Shown here one piece after another: positions 63,621-64,000 of a stretch of 64,000 nucleotides of DNA. Source of the stretch: Roseburia sp. (GTDB taxonomy: Bacteria; Bacillota; Clostridia; Lachnospirales; Lachnospiraceae). The stretch spans positions 72,004 to 136,003 of the forward strand of contig JAHZFL010000005.1 of the NCBI GenBank assembly GCA_019421345.1. The letters run 5' to 3'. The position numbers and the translations under genes were made by a program. The notes under the pieces were generated by a model, which saw nothing but the letters and a program-made list of their open reading frames with translations, made no database searches and had not been told where the DNA came from. Each line of letters begins with the position of its first letter. Position 1 is the stretch's first letter.

Positions 63621-64000
63621 TTAAATACAGCTTTTCATGTGGTTATAATATCTCCTGCGGGTATGCTTTCGATATCTGCCGAATTTTCTGTCAGGACATA
63701 TAATGGAACGTATTTTGGAAGATTCTTCCATAATTCGTAATAGCATTTCGTTGCATATGGACAAGGATGACCGCAAAAGGCGTATGATACAGCTTTTTAT
63801 CCGATTTAATATGTAGCTGCGGTTAGACTGGTAATCATGCTTGTTTTCCGCAGACACCGCAATAATTGAATCCGCTTCTGATTTTATAATTGCCGCTAAA
63901 TTGGATAAATACATTGCGGCGAAGAATTCCTGTCGGACACTGACAGAGACTGTAATTAATTCTGTGTAAACTCTAAATGAGCTATATATCCTCTTGGATT
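63621..64000 (-). CDS. IS4-family transposase, C-terminal part (runs off window)
   Basis: The minus-strand frame is open to the window edge. Its sequence RQEFFAAMYLSNLAAIIKSE, then HDYQSNRSYILNRIK, and the C-terminus with RSIICPDRKFGRYRKHTRRRYYNHM matches the end of IS4-family transposases, which usually read DFYATM...YQVN...IRPNRKxxR. Only about 125 residues are visible. Its internal ATG at 63914 is not the true start. Confidence 0.7.
   Translation of the reverse strand, partial: SKRIYSSFRVYTELITVSVSVRQEFFAAMYLSNLAAIIKSEADSIIAVSAENKHDYQSNRSYILNRIKSCIIRLLRSSLSICNEMLLRIMEESSKIRSIICPDRKFGRYRKHTRRRYYNHMKSCI

Larger units (their letters stand above)
17434..64000 (+). mobile_element. Integrative conjugative element of the Tn1549/CTn type, right end not in window
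   Basis: From about 17.4 kb the window carries a full conjugation gene set: ParM/ParR-like partition, primase, MobC, MobP relaxase, PcfB, VirD4, pilin-like Maff2, VirB6, PrgI, VirB4, NlpC/P60 hydrolase and an ArdC/methylase/SNF2 protein. This gene order is typical of Firmicute elements related to Tn1549. No tyrosine or serine recombinase is present, so the integration module and right end must lie beyond 64 kb. The 57.2-64 kb part differs in base composition and could be cargo or a second nested insertion. Confidence 0.8.

Noticed and set aside
63361..64000. A right end or integrase of the conjugative element was looked for at the window end.
   Set aside because: No copy of the left-border repeat and no recombinase are seen; only an IS4-type transposase fragment is present.

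Overview
The window looks like a chromosomal segment of an endospore-forming member of the Clostridia, most probably a Lachnospiraceae gut bacterium. The evidence is spoVAD-spoVAE, hexuronate catabolism genes, a cobalamin riboswitch ahead of an ECF S component, strong AGGAGG ribosome binding sites and a Tn1549-like conjugative element. All names rest on reading the protein sequences by eye; no database search was run.

Region 1 (1-17.4 kb) is ordinary chromosome of fairly balanced base composition. It holds a parallel beta-helix glycosidase-like protein, an AlkD-type repair protein, an XRE regulator, spoVAD-spoVAE and an HPt protein. Next comes a hexuronate block: a GntR/FCD repressor, uxuA, an SDR-type fructuronate reductase, a PPC protein, a Gfo/Idh oxidoreductase, a KDPG aldolase fused to a VOC-like domain and an IclR regulator. 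Two palindromic operator types can be read directly: CTTGTATACAAG at uxuA, and GTTTCGTATTACGAAAC at eda with a degenerate copy at iclR. Between eda and iclR lies a B12 riboswitch driving a DUF4430 protein and an ECF S component. The region ends with a repeat-containing lipoprotein, a ClpX-like ATPase and a subtilase. The subtilase's 3' end lies inside a 166-bp imperfect palindrome that marks the border with mobile DNA.

Region 2 (17.4-57.1 kb) is an integrative conjugative element. It encodes ParM/ParR-like proteins, a DUF5688 protein, a RadC/JAB protein, a DUF3991-TOPRIM primase, a 32-nt-period repeat array, an oriT-like cluster of three hairpins, MobC, a MobP relaxase, PcfB, VirD4, a Maff2 pilin-like protein, VirB6, PrgI, VirB4, an NlpC/P60 peptidase, an MT-A70 methylase and a giant ArdC/methylase/SNF2 protein. 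The giant gene is interrupted in phase 0 by a group IIB intron and carries a complete tnpV-like gene overprinted in the +1 frame. An IS21-family element with a 7-bp target duplication splits a DUF6674-type gene. No integrase is present, so the element continues beyond the window.

Region 3 (57.2-64 kb) is clearly AT-richer cargo. It contains a peptide maturation cluster: a 52-residue Cys-rich precursor of the CLI_3235 type, an 18-bp perfect hairpin, a radical SAM/SPASM maturase (CcpM type), a TIGR04066-type protein and an acyl-carrier-related protein lacking the phosphopantetheine serine. A LytTR response regulator and an AgrC-like sensor kinase follow, then the C-terminal part of an IS4-family transposase running off the window. 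This cluster, with no exporter in sight and carried on conjugative DNA, is the best candidate for an undescribed system.
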